A stretch of DNA of 64,000 bases from assembly GCF_022447245.1 (NCBI RefSeq), contig NZ_JAKVBC010000031.1, forward strand, positions 1 to 64,000, in the 5' to 3' direction. The number at the start of each line of letters is the position of its first letter. Positions within the stretch are counted from its first letter, which is position 1. Below are positions 9,010-18,416 of this stretch, piece after piece. Both the position numbers and the translations under genes were made by a program. The notes beneath the pieces were generated by a model. The model was not told the origin of the DNA and made no database searches. It saw only the letters and a list, made by a program, of their open reading frames with translations. Source of the DNA: Kordia sp. (lineage in GTDB: Bacteria; Bacteroidota; Bacteroidia; Flavobacteriales; Flavobacteriaceae).

Positions 9010-9469
9010 GTGAAAATAGAAGTAATCACAAAAAATAATCATTTACTCGAAAAAGGAATCGCCTACTTTTGGAAACAATGGGGAAGCGATTCCAATTTCG
9101 ACTTTTATAGAGATTGTATTAAAAATTCAGTTTCTGAAAATAACGCGTTGCCTAAATTTTATCTATTGTTACATAACGATGAAATCATAGCCAGTTATGC
9201 ATTATTAATCAATGATATTATTAGCAGACAAGATATATTTCCTTGGTTCGCTTGCCTGTTTGTGGATGAAAACTTCAAAAATCAAGGAATTGCCAAAAAA
9301 TTGATAACAAATGCTATAAACGAATGTAAAAACAAAGGTTTTAAAACGGTATATCTTTCTACAGATTTAAAAAAACTTCTATGAAAAAAGCGGATGGATT
9401 TTTTTTGCTAAAGGATACAATCTATTTGGAGAAGAAATAAAAATCTATTCCTTCACTCTCACTTCATAA
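9010..9469 (+). pseudogene. GNAT acetyltransferase broken in a 7-A run
   Basis: From GTG 9010 the frame encodes a GNAT-fold protein: motif A is visible as CLFVDENFKNQGIAKKL, followed by KGFKTVYLSTDL. The frame then stops at TGA 9382. One base fewer in the A-run at 9369-9375 would continue as NFYEKSGWIFFAKGYNLFG, exactly the expected GNAT C-terminal strand, to TAA 9467-9469. So it is either a one-base insertion mutation, a sequencing error, or slippage. The restored tail overlaps the 3' end of the convergent regulator gene by 25 bp. Confidence 0.75.
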
Positions 9470-10929
9470 AGTGTATTTTTTAGCCTTCTAATTAATTCAT
9501 GAATCTCTACTGCATTGTAAGAAGCAAAACCGATTCGTATATAATTATGTCCAACATTCGCCAAGTCATAACGTTCCCATTCGCCTATTTCTAATTGATG
9601 CTTTTTTGCAATTTCTGACACAATTGACCAATCATATCTTGTATCCAGTTTTGCCCAAACTGCCATACCGCCTTTGGGAATTTCAAATTCGAAAAAATCA
9701 CTCAATTCTTCTTTCAAAAGCTTACAAAACAGATCGCGACGTTGCTTGTAAGTTTTCAATACTTTCCGAATATGTCTGTCTAAATCGCCAGATTTAATAA
9801 AACTAGCAAAAGTCAATTCCAACAGGGCATCTCCTTGCCTATCTACAAATCCTCTCAACTTGGCAGCTTCTGCCACAAACTCTTTGGAAGCAATCAAATA
9901 TCCTACTCTAAACACAGGTGCAACTGTTTTACATACTGAACCAATGTAAATTACATTGCCATTAGCGTCATGACTCGCAAGCGGTAAAATTGGCGCATGA
10001 TTGTAATTAAAATCATAATCGTAATCATCTTCAATAATTGCAAAATGATAACGCTTGGCAAGATTTAAAAGATGTATTCGCCTTTTGGCAGAAAGTGTTA
10101 CCGTAGTTGGATGATGATGATGTGAAGTAACATAAACAGCTTTTATAGGTTGCTGCTTGCATAATTTTTCTATTTCTTCAGTGACAATTCCGTCCATATC
10201 AACAGAAACCCGTTTTATAATTGCATTGCGATTCAAAAAAGTGGAATCTGCAGATCCATAATTTGTATTTCCTACAATAATCACATCTTCTTTTTCAAGT
10301 AATAGTTGTGATGACAACCAAATTCCCATCTGACTTCCACGCGTAATAAGTATGTTATCTTTTGTAATATGTAACCCTCTGGTTGAATTCAAATAATCTA
10401 CTAATACTTCGCGCAATGAAGCATTTCCATACGTTGTTCCATACGACAAGTGTTTGAATACATTTTTCTTGGCAGAAATTCTCCTGTAGGTTCTGGCAAT
10501 TTCATCTAGTGGAGTCAATCTTCCATCAGAAATACCATCATTCAGATATATAAAATCTGCTAGTTTTTCATTTGGTTTATGCGGCAAGATGTCATTTTTA
10601 TAAAAAGAAAAACCAGTCGTTGTTTTAGAATTTAACACAACTCCATCGTCTAGTTTTTGTTGTTCCAATTCTGGCAAATTGTGATGCACAAATGTTCCTT
10701 TTTTAGGAATACTCTCTACCCAACCTTGTAGTAACAACTCTTCATAACAAGCAACAATTGTTTTTCGATGTACATTCAATTGCTCCGCAAGTGTTCTGCT
10801 TCCTGGCAACTTTGTATTAGACGGAAGTTGCTGATTTTTGATGAATTGAATAATTTGATTCGACAATTGTAAATACAAAGGCTGATTTCCCTTTCTATCA
10901 AACTGAATACTGGTTTTATATGGAAACAT
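9445..10929 (-). CDS. MocR/PdxR-type regulator (GntR HTH fused to aminotransferase fold)
   Basis: 494 residues. N-terminal GntR winged helix (about 12-80; LPGSRTLAEQLNVHRKTIVACYEEL), a linker with a GF-rich stretch, then a fold-type I aminotransferase domain (about 120-490). The PLP-binding lysine is Lys334 in GSVCKTVAP, with EDDYDYDFNY upstream as expected for this family. Such proteins use PLP as ligand to regulate vitamin B6, GABA or neighbouring genes and usually are not active aminotransferases. It is divergent from DinB/DUF1272/GNAT/PPOX genes, and the PPOX gene fits regulation around B6 or flavin chemistry. Length is typical and all key residues are present. Confidence 0.9.
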   Translation of the reverse strand: MFPYKTSIQFDRKGNQPLYLQLSNQIIQFIKNQQLPSNTKLPGSRTLAEQLNVHRKTIVACYEELLLQGWVESIPKKGTFVHHNLPELEQQKLDDGVVLNSKTTTGFSFYKNDILPHKPNEKLADFIYLNDGISDGRLTPLDEIARTYRRISAKKNVFKHLSYGTTYGNASLREVLVDYLNSTRGLHITKDNILITRGSQMGIWLSSQLLLEKEDVIIVGNTNYGSADSTFLNRNAIIKRVSVDMDGIVTEEIEKLCKQQPIKAVYVTSHHHHPTTVTLSAKRRIHLLNLAKRYHFAIIEDDYDYDFNYNHAPILPLASHDANGNVIYIGSVCKTVAPVFRVGYLIASKEFVAEAAKLRGFVDRQGDALLELTFASFIKSGDLDRHIRKVLKTYKQRRDLFCKLLKEELSDFFEFEIPKGGMAVWAKLDTRYDWSIVSEIAKKHQLEIGEWERYDLANVGHNYIRIGFASYNAVEIHELIRRLKNTLYEVRVKE

Positions 10930-10982
10930 CTGGACTACTTATTATATAAATTCTGGATCACTTTAAGAGTCCATAAATATAG

Positions 10983-10990
10983 TATTTTTG
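10983..10990 (+). promoter_or_regulatory. Candidate -7 element (TATTTTTG) for the DinB operon
   Basis: Exact TAnnTTTG match, 19 bp before ATG 11010, in the 80-bp divergent region shared with the MocR-type regulator. This is where an autoregulatory operator would be expected. Confidence 0.45.
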
Positions 10991-11009
10991 AATTATAAAA
11001 CTGAAACAC

Positions 11010-11528
11010 ATGACAAAATCAGATTTAAACTCCTCAGAATTTGATGAGTATTACAAAAGATATATTGATAAATTAGCCAACGATACACAACTGCGAAAAG
11101 GTTTTGAAGTTGGAAAAAAATCGGTGGTCAATTTCTTTACATCTATTCCTGAAGAAAAGCTAAGCTTCCGTTATCAACCAACTAAATGGAGCGTTAAAGA
11201 AGTACTGCAACATCTGATTGATACAGAACGTATTTTTATGTATCGTTGCTTTCGAATTGCCCGAAGAGATACTACCGCGTTAACAGGCTTTGATCAAAAT
11301 ATTTATGTTGAACCTTCAAAAGCGCATGATAAATCTATTCAAGATTTATTGAATGAATTCATTATAAACCGTAACAATTTCATTGCTTTACTAAACAGTG
11401 TATCCGATGACGATTTAGCATTTATAGGAAATTCTAATGGAGGCGCTATGTCAGCTAGAGCTGCTGCTTTTACCATTTTAGGACATGATATTTGGCACAT
11501 AGATGTAATTACAAATAAATATTTATAA
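11010..11528 (+). CDS. DinB family protein
   Basis: 172 residues forming a predicted four-helix bundle. The segments KWSVKEVLQHLIDTERIF, FRIARRDTT and ILGHDIWHIDVI match the DinB/YfiT family, with His residues (H in LQHLID, and HDIWH) in the usual metal-ligand positions. Members are metal-dependent transferases or thiol-linked enzymes with poorly defined substrates in Bacteroidota. The protein is cytoplasmic. It opens an operon divergent from a MocR-type regulator; the DUF1272 gene starts two bases after its stop, so cotranscription is very likely. Confidence 0.85.
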   Translation: MTKSDLNSSEFDEYYKRYIDKLANDTQLRKGFEVGKKSVVNFFTSIPEEKLSFRYQPTKWSVKEVLQHLIDTERIFMYRCFRIARRDTTALTGFDQNIYVEPSKAHDKSIQDLLNEFIINRNNFIALLNSVSDDDLAFIGNSNGGAMSARAAAFTILGHDIWHIDVITNKYL

Positions 11529-11530
11529 TT

Positions 11531-11821
11531 ATGTTAGAAATAAGACCTAATTGCGAACATTGTAATAAAGAATTACCAAACACCTCTACCGAAGCAATGA
11601 TATGCACTTTTGAATGTACTTATTGTAAAAGTTGTGCGCTAGAAGTCTTTGAAAATGTTTGTCCAAGTTGCTCTGGAAATTTTGTAACTCGTCCTATTCG
11701 CCTCAAAAAAATCATTGAGAAATATCCAGCTTCTACTATAGAAGTATTAAAACCAAAAGATTTGGAGAAAGCCAAGCTACATTCTGATGTGCATAAAAAT
11801 ATTCCTCCAGAAAAAAGATAA
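11531..11821 (+). CDS. DUF1272 zinc-ribbon-like protein
   Basis: 96 residues. The first 60 match DUF1272 almost end to end: MLEIRPNCEHCNKELP, then ICTFECTYCKSCA, then CPSCSGNFVTRP. Eight or more Cys arranged as CxxC pairs suggest a treble-clef or double zinc ribbon. The last 35 residues are a charged extension without a known domain. Function unknown; it is found scattered in operons with stress or acetyltransferase genes. Here it lies between DinB and a broken GNAT gene in the MocR-controlled cluster. Confidence 0.9.
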   Translation: MLEIRPNCEHCNKELPNTSTEAMICTFECTYCKSCALEVFENVCPSCSGNFVTRPIRLKKIIEKYPASTIEVLKPKDLEKAKLHSDVHKNIPPEKR

Positions 11822-11834
11822 AGTCTAAATACAA

Positions 11835-12334
11835 ATGATTACCATAAAAATAGTAAATGAAGCTGACACAAGTGTTTTGACTGTATTGGGAAGAATTACT
11901 TATGTAGAATCGCATGGACATTTTATTCCGAATAAAAACAATTTATCAAAGTATTGTGACGGTGCTTTTTCAGTTGCAAAAACCAGAAATGATTTAAAGA
12001 ATACTAACAATATTTTCTTTCTGATCTATTCAAATGATTATCCTATTGGTTATGCAAAATTCATATTGAATGCTACACATGAAAGTGTGGCTTCTGATAA
12101 TGTGTGTCGCTTGGAACGAATTTATTCCTTTAAAAATCGGGCAGCAATTTCTAGATTTAATTGAAGACAAAGCAAAAATAGCACAAATGGATACAGATAT
12201 GGCTTTCTATCCATAATAAAAATGATAGAGCTATCAAATTTTACCAACGAAATCAATTTAAAAACGTGGGAACACTAAATTTTCTAGTCAATGGTACTAT
12301 TTACGAAAATATAGTATTCTCAAAAAACATATAA
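11835..12334 (+). pseudogene. GNAT acetyltransferase with two frameshifts
   Basis: Three frames together encode one GNAT protein: ITIKIVNEADTSVLTVLGR to VCRLERIY in the first frame; after about 12125 the next frame reads IPLKIGQQFLDLIEDKAKIAQMD; after about 12197 a third reads IWLSIHNKNDRAIKFYQRNQF to the end at 12334. The IHNKNDRAIKFY block is the classic C-terminal GNAT motif. Two indels make sequencing error less likely than true decay. The PPOX gene begins two bases after the restored stop, so the ancestral operon arrangement is intact. Confidence 0.8.
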
Positions 12335-12336
12335 AT

Positions 12337-12999
12337 ATGCAAGAATATTCAAAATCAAAAACGAACAGAGTAAAACGTGGGCAAAATAGAGCAACGTATG
12401 ATATAGCTACCATCAATACCATCTTAGATTCAGGTTTTATCGGATATGTAAACTATATCTATGAAGACCAAGCGATTAGTTTACCTATGGCGTATGGAAG
12501 AAAAGACAATAAAATTTACTTACATGGCTCACAAGCTAATAGAATGTTACTTGCTTTGCTTAAAGCCAAAAAAATGAGCATGACCGTCATGCATTTAGAT
12601 GCCTTGGTTTTGGCGCGTTCTGGACTGCATCATTCGGTAAACTATCGTTCGGCAACACTATTTGGTTCCCTAAAAAAAGTAGAAGATCCAAAAGAAAAAG
12701 ATGCTGCTTTATTTTGTTTTATGGAACACATGATGAAAGGTCGTTGGGACGGAATTAGAGAAATGACTAAAGAAGAATTAGACAGAACACTTGTGGTAGA
12801 AATGACCATTGAAACTGCTTCCGCAAAAATTAGAGATGTTGGTGTAAATGATGAACCTGAAGATTATAATTTAGATGTTTGGGCAGGTTTGATTCCTATA
12901 AGACAGATAGCTGAATATCCTATTCCAGATGAAGGTTTACCTCAGAAAATGAACATTCCAAAGCATATTTTGGAATATTATGAGGAAAATAGAATTTGA
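12337..12999 (+). CDS. Pyridoxamine 5'-phosphate oxidase-like FMN-binding protein (NimA-like)
   Basis: 220 residues with a split-barrel flavin-binding fold of the PPOX superfamily. Typical segments are GFIGYVNYIYEDQAISLPM, KIYLHGSQANRML, and LARSGLHHSVNYRSATLFG, the last being the conserved FMN-contact region of the nitroimidazole-resistance-like subgroup. Such proteins bind FMN or F420-type cofactors and act as oxidoreductases of uncertain substrate; true PdxH activity cannot be claimed. It is last in the operon divergent from the MocR-type regulator. That pairing is recurrent and suggests a PLP- or flavin-linked stress function (inference). Confidence 0.85.
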   Translation: MQEYSKSKTNRVKRGQNRATYDIATINTILDSGFIGYVNYIYEDQAISLPMAYGRKDNKIYLHGSQANRMLLALLKAKKMSMTVMHLDALVLARSGLHHSVNYRSATLFGSLKKVEDPKEKDAALFCFMEHMMKGRWDGIREMTKEELDRTLVVEMTIETASAKIRDVGVNDEPEDYNLDVWAGLIPIRQIAEYPIPDEGLPQKMNIPKHILEYYEENRI

Positions 13000-13096
13000 T
13001 ACTAACTAAAATTCTTATAGTTTTATAACTTAATGTACTTGAAAAGTTTAAGTTTGAAAATTCAAGTCACAGAAAGTATAAAAAAGCTTATAACTT

Positions 13097-13615
13097 ATGT
13101 TTACTCCATTCTCGCGAATCTTATTAATAATTCTATCCATAGTTTTCGCATTCTATCTTTACCCAAAAGACGAATATATAAGCGTAGGTATAATACTATT
13201 TTCATCACTTCTTTTTGTGTATGGATATTACAGATATGGAACTGTTTACATTGCATTTGAAGAGATTAAAAAAGGAAGATTTGACAAGGCTGAAAAATTA
13301 ATTTCAACAATTAAAAATCCTATGCGACTCAGTAAAAGTCATAAAAGTTATTACCATTTTACTCTTGGATATATTTTTTCAAACAAACAAGAATGGGAAA
13401 AGAGCTTTACTGAATTTAACAAGGCTTTGGAAATTGGTTTAAGAACAAAAAACGATACCTCAATAGTCTTGTTAAATTTAGCGAGTACTGCATTTGAGCA
13501 AAAGAATTTTAAAGAAGCTAAAGAGTTTATTATTAAGACTCGCACGTATAAATTAAAACCTATTATAGCATCTGAAGTAGCGAAATTAGAAATAGAAATT
13601 AATGCAGTAGCATGA
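13097..13615 (+). CDS. Membrane-anchored TPR-like protein
   Basis: 172 residues. Two adjacent hydrophobic segments (about 5-20 and 28-44: ILLIILSIVFAFYLYP and VGIILFSSLLFVYGYY) are followed by helical hairpins with TPR-like spacing: YYHFTLGYIFSNKQEWEKSFTEFNKALEIG and LLNLASTAFEQKNFKEAKEFI. The soluble part probably faces the cytoplasm and mediates protein contacts. No partner is apparent, since neighbours on both sides belong to unrelated units. An upstream ORF from 13033 in another frame is a shadow. Family naming beyond TPR-like is not possible. Confidence 0.65.
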   Translation: MFTPFSRILLIILSIVFAFYLYPKDEYISVGIILFSSLLFVYGYYRYGTVYIAFEEIKKGRFDKAEKLISTIKNPMRLSKSHKSYYHFTLGYIFSNKQEWEKSFTEFNKALEIGLRTKNDTSIVLLNLASTAFEQKNFKEAKEFIIKTRTYKLKPIIASEVAKLEIEINAVA

Positions 13616-13745
13616 TAGAGTTTTAGAAACATACAAATTCATCTAAATACTAACATGCGGGACTGATTCAAAAGTAAGTGTATCTAACATGTCTAAAATC
13701 TAGTAGCTTAGCGATCTTAATTCATGGCGTCAGCGATCTAAAAAT

Positions 13746-15059
13746 CTACTTCCAAAAAATCTCAGAATCCATTACGGAAAAAGGCAATGCTCCATTTTCT
13801 AAAATCTTTGTATGGAACTGTAACCACGGAAAAGCTTCCCCAGATGGCAACATTTTTTTAAGCTTTGCTTTCCATTTTGAAATTTTATTTGCACCATATT
13901 TATAAGTAATAACTTGTGCTGGCCAACGTTTCATACGTCCAATTTCACGTTTTGCAATATCATCTTGACCTTGAATATGTTGTTGCCAAAATTCCAATGC
14001 TTTTTCGTCGCTCCAACCATAATAATTCAAGCCAACATCCATAGAAACACGTACAGAACGAATAATATCCCATTCCCACTTTCCTAATTCATCGTATTTG
14101 GTTGTTTCAGGTCCAAAATCATAGATTAATTCTTCTACATACGCTGCCCAACCTTCACGATAGCCATTGCTTGTAAATAAGCTTCGAATAGCAGATTGTT
14201 CTAGTTGCTGTTCATATTTAATTTGATAATGATGTCCCGGCATAGCTTCATGCATGTAAATCCAAGCTACTTGACGTTTGTTGAAAGGTTTATCAAAAAA
14301 GTTATAATAAAAAGTGTTTCTAACTTCTGCATAGTACGCAGGAACTTGTGCATAGGCTTTATTTGTTCCTCGTTCAATTTTTACATCAGGTAATTGATCT
14401 ATTTTTGGAAAAAAGCCAATCAAATTTGGATAAATTGCTTTTTTATAACTTTCAAATACATATTGAACCGTTTTGACATCATTTAAAAAAAAAATATCAC
14501 TATTGATATATTTTTGATATTCCAAACTATCCAAACCAGAAGCTTTTTCTATCGCTTTCATGGCTTTTTTAGCACGTTCAATTTCTGATAAACCAAATTG
14601 AAACAAAGTATCAGGCGTCACTTCTGCATCTACCCATTTTTTTAAGAAATAGGCATACCATTCCTTTCCCATTGGAACATTTCTCAAACCTTCTTGGGAA
14701 ATCTTTCTAGGCTTTATGTTCAACCATTTTTTTTCAAGAGCAATTCGTTCTAGGTGTAACTTAATTTCATAAGAAACCAAAGCATAATCCAATTGTTGTT
14801 CTTGGGTAAGCTTTGTTTTATCAATGGATTGCAATGCTTTTTGATATTGTTGAAACATCTTTTCTTGCTTCTCCACATTCCGCTTGCTCTTTATTAACTC
14901 CAAATTATCTACATAGTAAATTTGTAAATCCGCAATATGCAAACGATTATAGCTCTTAACAAACGACTTTTCAAAAGTATTCCAATCGGAAAACTTTTCT
15001 TGTCCAAAAGCAAAATTGCCAAAAAAGAATAGCAGTAATATGTAGTTGTAAATCTTCAA
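13746..15059 (-). CDS. DUF885 family secreted zinc metallopeptidase-like protein
   Basis: 437 residues with a signal peptide (YILLLFFFGNFAFGQ). The metal site HEAMPGHH is at 270-277, followed by REGWAAYVEEL at about 301-311, the two hallmark motifs of DUF885 putative carboxypeptidases. The protein is shorter than the usual 550-600 residues, mainly in the N-terminal half, but nothing looks truncated internally. The start codon is TTG, forced because the folE stop is in the same frame four codons earlier. It lies 9 bp downstream of folE and is probably cotranscribed, though no functional link is known. Confidence 0.85.
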   Translation of the reverse strand: MKIYNYILLLFFFGNFAFGQEKFSDWNTFEKSFVKSYNRLHIADLQIYYVDNLELIKSKRNVEKQEKMFQQYQKALQSIDKTKLTQEQQLDYALVSYEIKLHLERIALEKKWLNIKPRKISQEGLRNVPMGKEWYAYFLKKWVDAEVTPDTLFQFGLSEIERAKKAMKAIEKASGLDSLEYQKYINSDIFFLNDVKTVQYVFESYKKAIYPNLIGFFPKIDQLPDVKIERGTNKAYAQVPAYYAEVRNTFYYNFFDKPFNKRQVAWIYMHEAMPGHHYQIKYEQQLEQSAIRSLFTSNGYREGWAAYVEELIYDFGPETTKYDELGKWEWDIIRSVRVSMDVGLNYYGWSDEKALEFWQQHIQGQDDIAKREIGRMKRWPAQVITYKYGANKISKWKAKLKKMLPSGEAFPWLQFHTKILENGALPFSVMDSEIFWK

Positions 15060-15068
15060 AAGAGCAAA

Positions 15069-15665
15069 CTAAGATAAATCTGAACTAATAAGTTTTAAAA
15101 ACTCCGTTCGGGTTTCTATTTTTTCAAAAGCACCTCTAAAACCTGATGTCGTTGTCACTGAGTTTTGTTTTTGTACACCACGCATCATCATGCACATGTG
15201 CGATGCTTCAATCACCACGGCTACACCTTTAGGCTTCAACGTATTATTGATACATTCTAAAATATCGTGCGTTAAACGTTCTTGCACTTGCAATCTTCTC
15301 GCAAAAACATCTACAATACGAGGCAATTTGCTCAATCCTACAATATGTCCATTTGGAATATAAGCAATATGCGCTTTCCCGAAGAATGGTAAAATATGAT
15401 GTTCACACAACGAATACAACTCAATATCTTTTACAATGACCATATCATCATAATCCTCCGAAAACATCGCTCCTTTCAATATTTCTGCAGCATCCATTTC
15501 GTATCCTTGTGTCAAAAACTGCATAGCTTTGGCTGCACGCTCTGGCGTTTTTAACAAACCTTCACGTGTTGTATCTTCTCCAAGTTCCTCTATAATAGTC
15601 TTATAACGATCTTTTACTTCATTAGTTACTTGTATGTTGTATTCTTCTAATTTTCTGTAAGGCAT
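15069..15665 (-). CDS. folE: GTP cyclohydrolase I
   Basis: 198 residues; converts GTP to 7,8-dihydroneopterin triphosphate, the first step to tetrahydrofolate and also feeding queuosine and pterin synthesis. Zinc ligands are visible as Cys87 and His90 ([10 protein letters not shown]) and Cys158 (SHMCMMMRG). The [19 protein letters not shown] and [10 protein letters not shown] motifs complete the active site. The N-terminal helix region is normal and the length fits the bacterial enzyme. Cytoplasmic homodecamer. It precedes the DUF885 gene in a two-gene unit and is divergent from the DUF5916 gene. Confidence 0.97.
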   Translation of the reverse strand: MPYRKLEEYNIQVTNEVKDRYKTIIEELGEDTTREGLLKTPERAAKAMQFLTQGYEMDAAEILKGAMFSEDYDDMVIVKDIELYSLCEHHILPFFGKAHIAYIPNGHIVGLSKLPRIVDVFARRLQVQERLTHDILECINNTLKPKGVAVVIEASHMCMMMRGVQKQNSVTTTSGFRGAFEKIETRTEFLKLISSDLS

Positions 15666-15802
15666 TGCTCAATAATTTCATTTTCATTGTTGTTAAAGAT
15701 ACTCAAAAAAAGGACTATCAAAACATCGTAAATGACTATAAATGTTAACATTTTTAAAGGATATTTAACTTTTTTTTAGGATAAAAAAGCAAAGTATCCG
15801 AG

Positions 15803-15810
15803 TAGTTTTG
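15803..15810 (+). promoter_or_regulatory. Candidate -7 element (TAGTTTTG)
   Basis: Exact TAnnTTTG match 75 bp before the DUF5916 start at 15885, consistent with a leader of about 65 bases. Confidence 0.45.
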
Positions 15811-15884
15811 CGACAGTCTTACTGTAATAATCATTGATTCCCAATCTCTTTAAGACGTCAATCAATCAAAAAAAATTAAAAATA

Positions 15885-18365
15885 ATGAGCCGTTTTTTAG
15901 TATTCGTACTACTTCTTTCTTTTACAGTAAGCAGTTTTGCTCAAGATAGCATACCCAAAAAAGTATATAACATAAAGCGTACAACAACACCTCCAATAAT
16001 AGATGGAGTGTTAGATGATGACGTTTGGAAAGATACTGATATAGCTACTGATTTTGTACAGTTTCGTCCATCAATTGGGAATACTTTACCTGAAGATCAA
16101 AAAACGATTGTTAGAATGACGTATGACGATGAAGCTATTTATGTAGCTGCCTATTTGCGTGATAAGCCTGAAAACATCATGCGACAGTTTACGAGTCGTG
16201 ATAATTTTGGAATTAACGATTTTTTTATTATTTCCATCAATCCAAATAACGATGGTCAAAACGATACAAATTTTGTGGTTTTTCCAAGTGGAAATCAAGC
16301 AGATGCCATAGCCAATCCTAGTGTTGGAGAAGATTTTAGTTGGAATGCCGTTTGGCAAAATGCTTCTAAACTAGTAGATGATGGTTGGATTGCCGAAGTA
16401 AAAATTCCTTATAGAACACTTCGTTTTACCAATCAAAAAGAACCAACTTGGGGAATTCAATTTCACAGACAATTCAGAAAAACAAGAAAACAATATACAT
16501 GGAACCCGTTTGATCCTACAAAAGGGTATATTGGATTATATGCTGGCGAGTTGAAAGGTTTACGCGACATTCAACCACCAACTCGTTTGATTTTTTATCC
16601 GTTTGCCTCTACGGTAATTCGTTCTAGAGATGGAGAAACAACCGATGAATATAATTTTGGAATGGATGTAAAATATGGAATTACCGAAAATTTTACACTT
16701 GATGCTACTTTAGTTCCTGATTTCAGTCAAGCTGGATTTGACAATTTGCAATTAAACCTCGGTCCATTTGAACAAACATTTTCGGAGCAACGACAATTCT
16801 TTACCGAAGGTGTCGATTTGTTCAACAAAGGGAATTTATTCTTCTCGCGCCGCATTGGAAATGCTCCTTCGGGAAGTGTCGATACTGCTGACAATGAGGA
16901 AGTAGTTGATTTTCCAAGTGAAGTAAAACTCATCAATGCTGTGAAAGTTTCTGGTAGAACTAAAAATGGTTTGGGAATTGGATTTTTTAATGCGATTACT
17001 GAAAAGACTATAGCTACAGTTCGAAATAATGATACAAGTGAATTCCGAGAAGAAGTTGTAGAACCGTTGACAAACTATAATATAATGGTTGTTGATCAAC
17101 AGTTCAACAAAAACTCTTCTGTTAGTTTAATTAACACCAACGTAACTAGAAACGGAAGTCGATTTAGAGATGCTAATGTTACTGCACTTGTAGCTGATAT
17201 CGTGAATAAAAAGAATACAGTTAATATTGATGCGCAATTAAAATTGAGCAACAGAAATTTAACCACAGGAACAGAAACTGGATTCAATTCGTTCTTTGCG
17301 ATTCGTAAGATTAGCGGAAAATTTAGATACAGTTTCGATCACAGTTTTTCCAATACTACATTTGATATCAACGACTTAGGGTTAAATTTACGAAATAACT
17401 TTAACAACTTTGGTTTGGACGCTTCATACCAAATATTTGAACCTACAGAAAAACTAAATAACTTTAGAATCAATACGTGGATAAATTATCGTCGTTTGTA
17501 CGATCCTAATGTATATACAGGTGCAAATTTTGGAGTAAATATGTTTGCCGTTGCTAAGAAGAGTTTAATGGCTTTTGGAGCAAATGCAAGTTTTGCACCA
17601 GGGAAGCAATTTGATTACTTTGAACCACGTGATTTTGATAACAGACGCTTCTTTATTACAGAAAATCGTTTTAATGTCAGAGGATTTATTTCCACGGATT
17701 ATAACAAAACATTTGCAATAGATGTCAATGCAAACTTTGCTACTTTCTTTGAAAAAGAACAAGGTTTTACAAGATATCGCGTGAACATAGAACCTAGAGT
17801 TCGCGTGAATGATAAGTTCATTTTAAGTTATAGTTCTTCTCTGAATGTTCAAAACAATCGCAGAGGCTATGCAAATAATTCGAACGATCTTGAAGACGAA
17901 ATTATCTTTGGCCAACGTGATCAAATTGAATTGGTGAATCGTATTTCGGGTAATTATAGCTTTAATCCTTTCCATACACTGAATTTAACCTTTAGAAATT
18001 ATTGGACAACGGTAGATTATGATGATACTCCATACTTTCTTCAAGAGAATGGTCGCTTAGAGCAATCGCAAAGTTCCTTTGAAGATTTAAGTTTAGGAAA
18101 CTCAAATATCAACTTTAGCACATGGAATTTAGACTTTAGCTATACATGGCAATTTGGTCCTGGTAGTTTCTTAACAGCATTGTATAGAAATCAAATCTTT
18201 AACCAAACTGAAGAATCTGAAGCAACGTATTTTGATAGTTTGAATCGACTTTTTGACGAACCTATTGATCATACCTTATCGATTCGTTTGGTATACTTTA
18301 TTGATTACAACAATGTAAAAAACCTCTTTAGAAGCAAAAAAAGAAGCGGGAATATCAATTCATAA
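15885..18365 (+). CDS. DUF5916 outer-membrane protein with CBM9-like N-terminus
   Basis: 826 residues from ATG 15885, chosen because MSRFLVFVLLLSFTVSSFAQ is an ideal signal peptide; an ATG 51 bp upstream would bury it. Residues about 30-225 form a CBM9-like beta-sandwich (IDGVLDDDVWKD, DDEAIYVAAYLRD, WIAEVKIPYRTLRF). The rest is DUF5916, a predicted outer-membrane beta-barrel with alternating aromatic strands (ATLVPDFSQAGFDN, RQFFTEGVDLF, FSRRIG). Widespread in Bacteroidota; possibly surface glycan or substrate handling, unproven. Monocistronic, with a -7 promoter element at 15803. Confidence 0.85.
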   Translation: MSRFLVFVLLLSFTVSSFAQDSIPKKVYNIKRTTTPPIIDGVLDDDVWKDTDIATDFVQFRPSIGNTLPEDQKTIVRMTYDDEAIYVAAYLRDKPENIMRQFTSRDNFGINDFFIISINPNNDGQNDTNFVVFPSGNQADAIANPSVGEDFSWNAVWQNASKLVDDGWIAEVKIPYRTLRFTNQKEPTWGIQFHRQFRKTRKQYTWNPFDPTKGYIGLYAGELKGLRDIQPPTRLIFYPFASTVIRSRDGETTDEYNFGMDVKYGITENFTLDATLVPDFSQAGFDNLQLNLGPFEQTFSEQRQFFTEGVDLFNKGNLFFSRRIGNAPSGSVDTADNEEVVDFPSEVKLINAVKVSGRTKNGLGIGFFNAITEKTIATVRNNDTSEFREEVVEPLTNYNIMVVDQQFNKNSSVSLINTNVTRNGSRFRDANVTALVADIVNKKNTVNIDAQLKLSNRNLTTGTETGFNSFFAIRKISGKFRYSFDHSFSNTTFDINDLGLNLRNNFNNFGLDASYQIFEPTEKLNNFRINTWINYRRLYDPNVYTGANFGVNMFAVAKKSLMAFGANASFAPGKQFDYFEPRDFDNRRFFITENRFNVRGFISTDYNKTFAIDVNANFATFFEKEQGFTRYRVNIEPRVRVNDKFILSYSSSLNVQNNRRGYANNSNDLEDEIIFGQRDQIELVNRISGNYSFNPFHTLNLTFRNYWTTVDYDDTPYFLQENGRLEQSQSSFEDLSLGNSNINFSTWNLDFSYTWQFGPGSFLTALYRNQIFNQTEESEATYFDSLNRLFDEPIDHTLSIRLVYFIDYNNVKNLFRSKKRSGNINS

Positions 18366-18416
18366 TTGTACATGACAGGTTTATATAGTACATTGTGGCA
18401 TTATTAGATATTTTGC

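Noticed and set aside
13033-13260. A 75-residue frame overlapping the TPR-like protein gene
   Set aside because: It is in another frame than the clearly protein-like 13097-13615 gene and shows no signal of its own.
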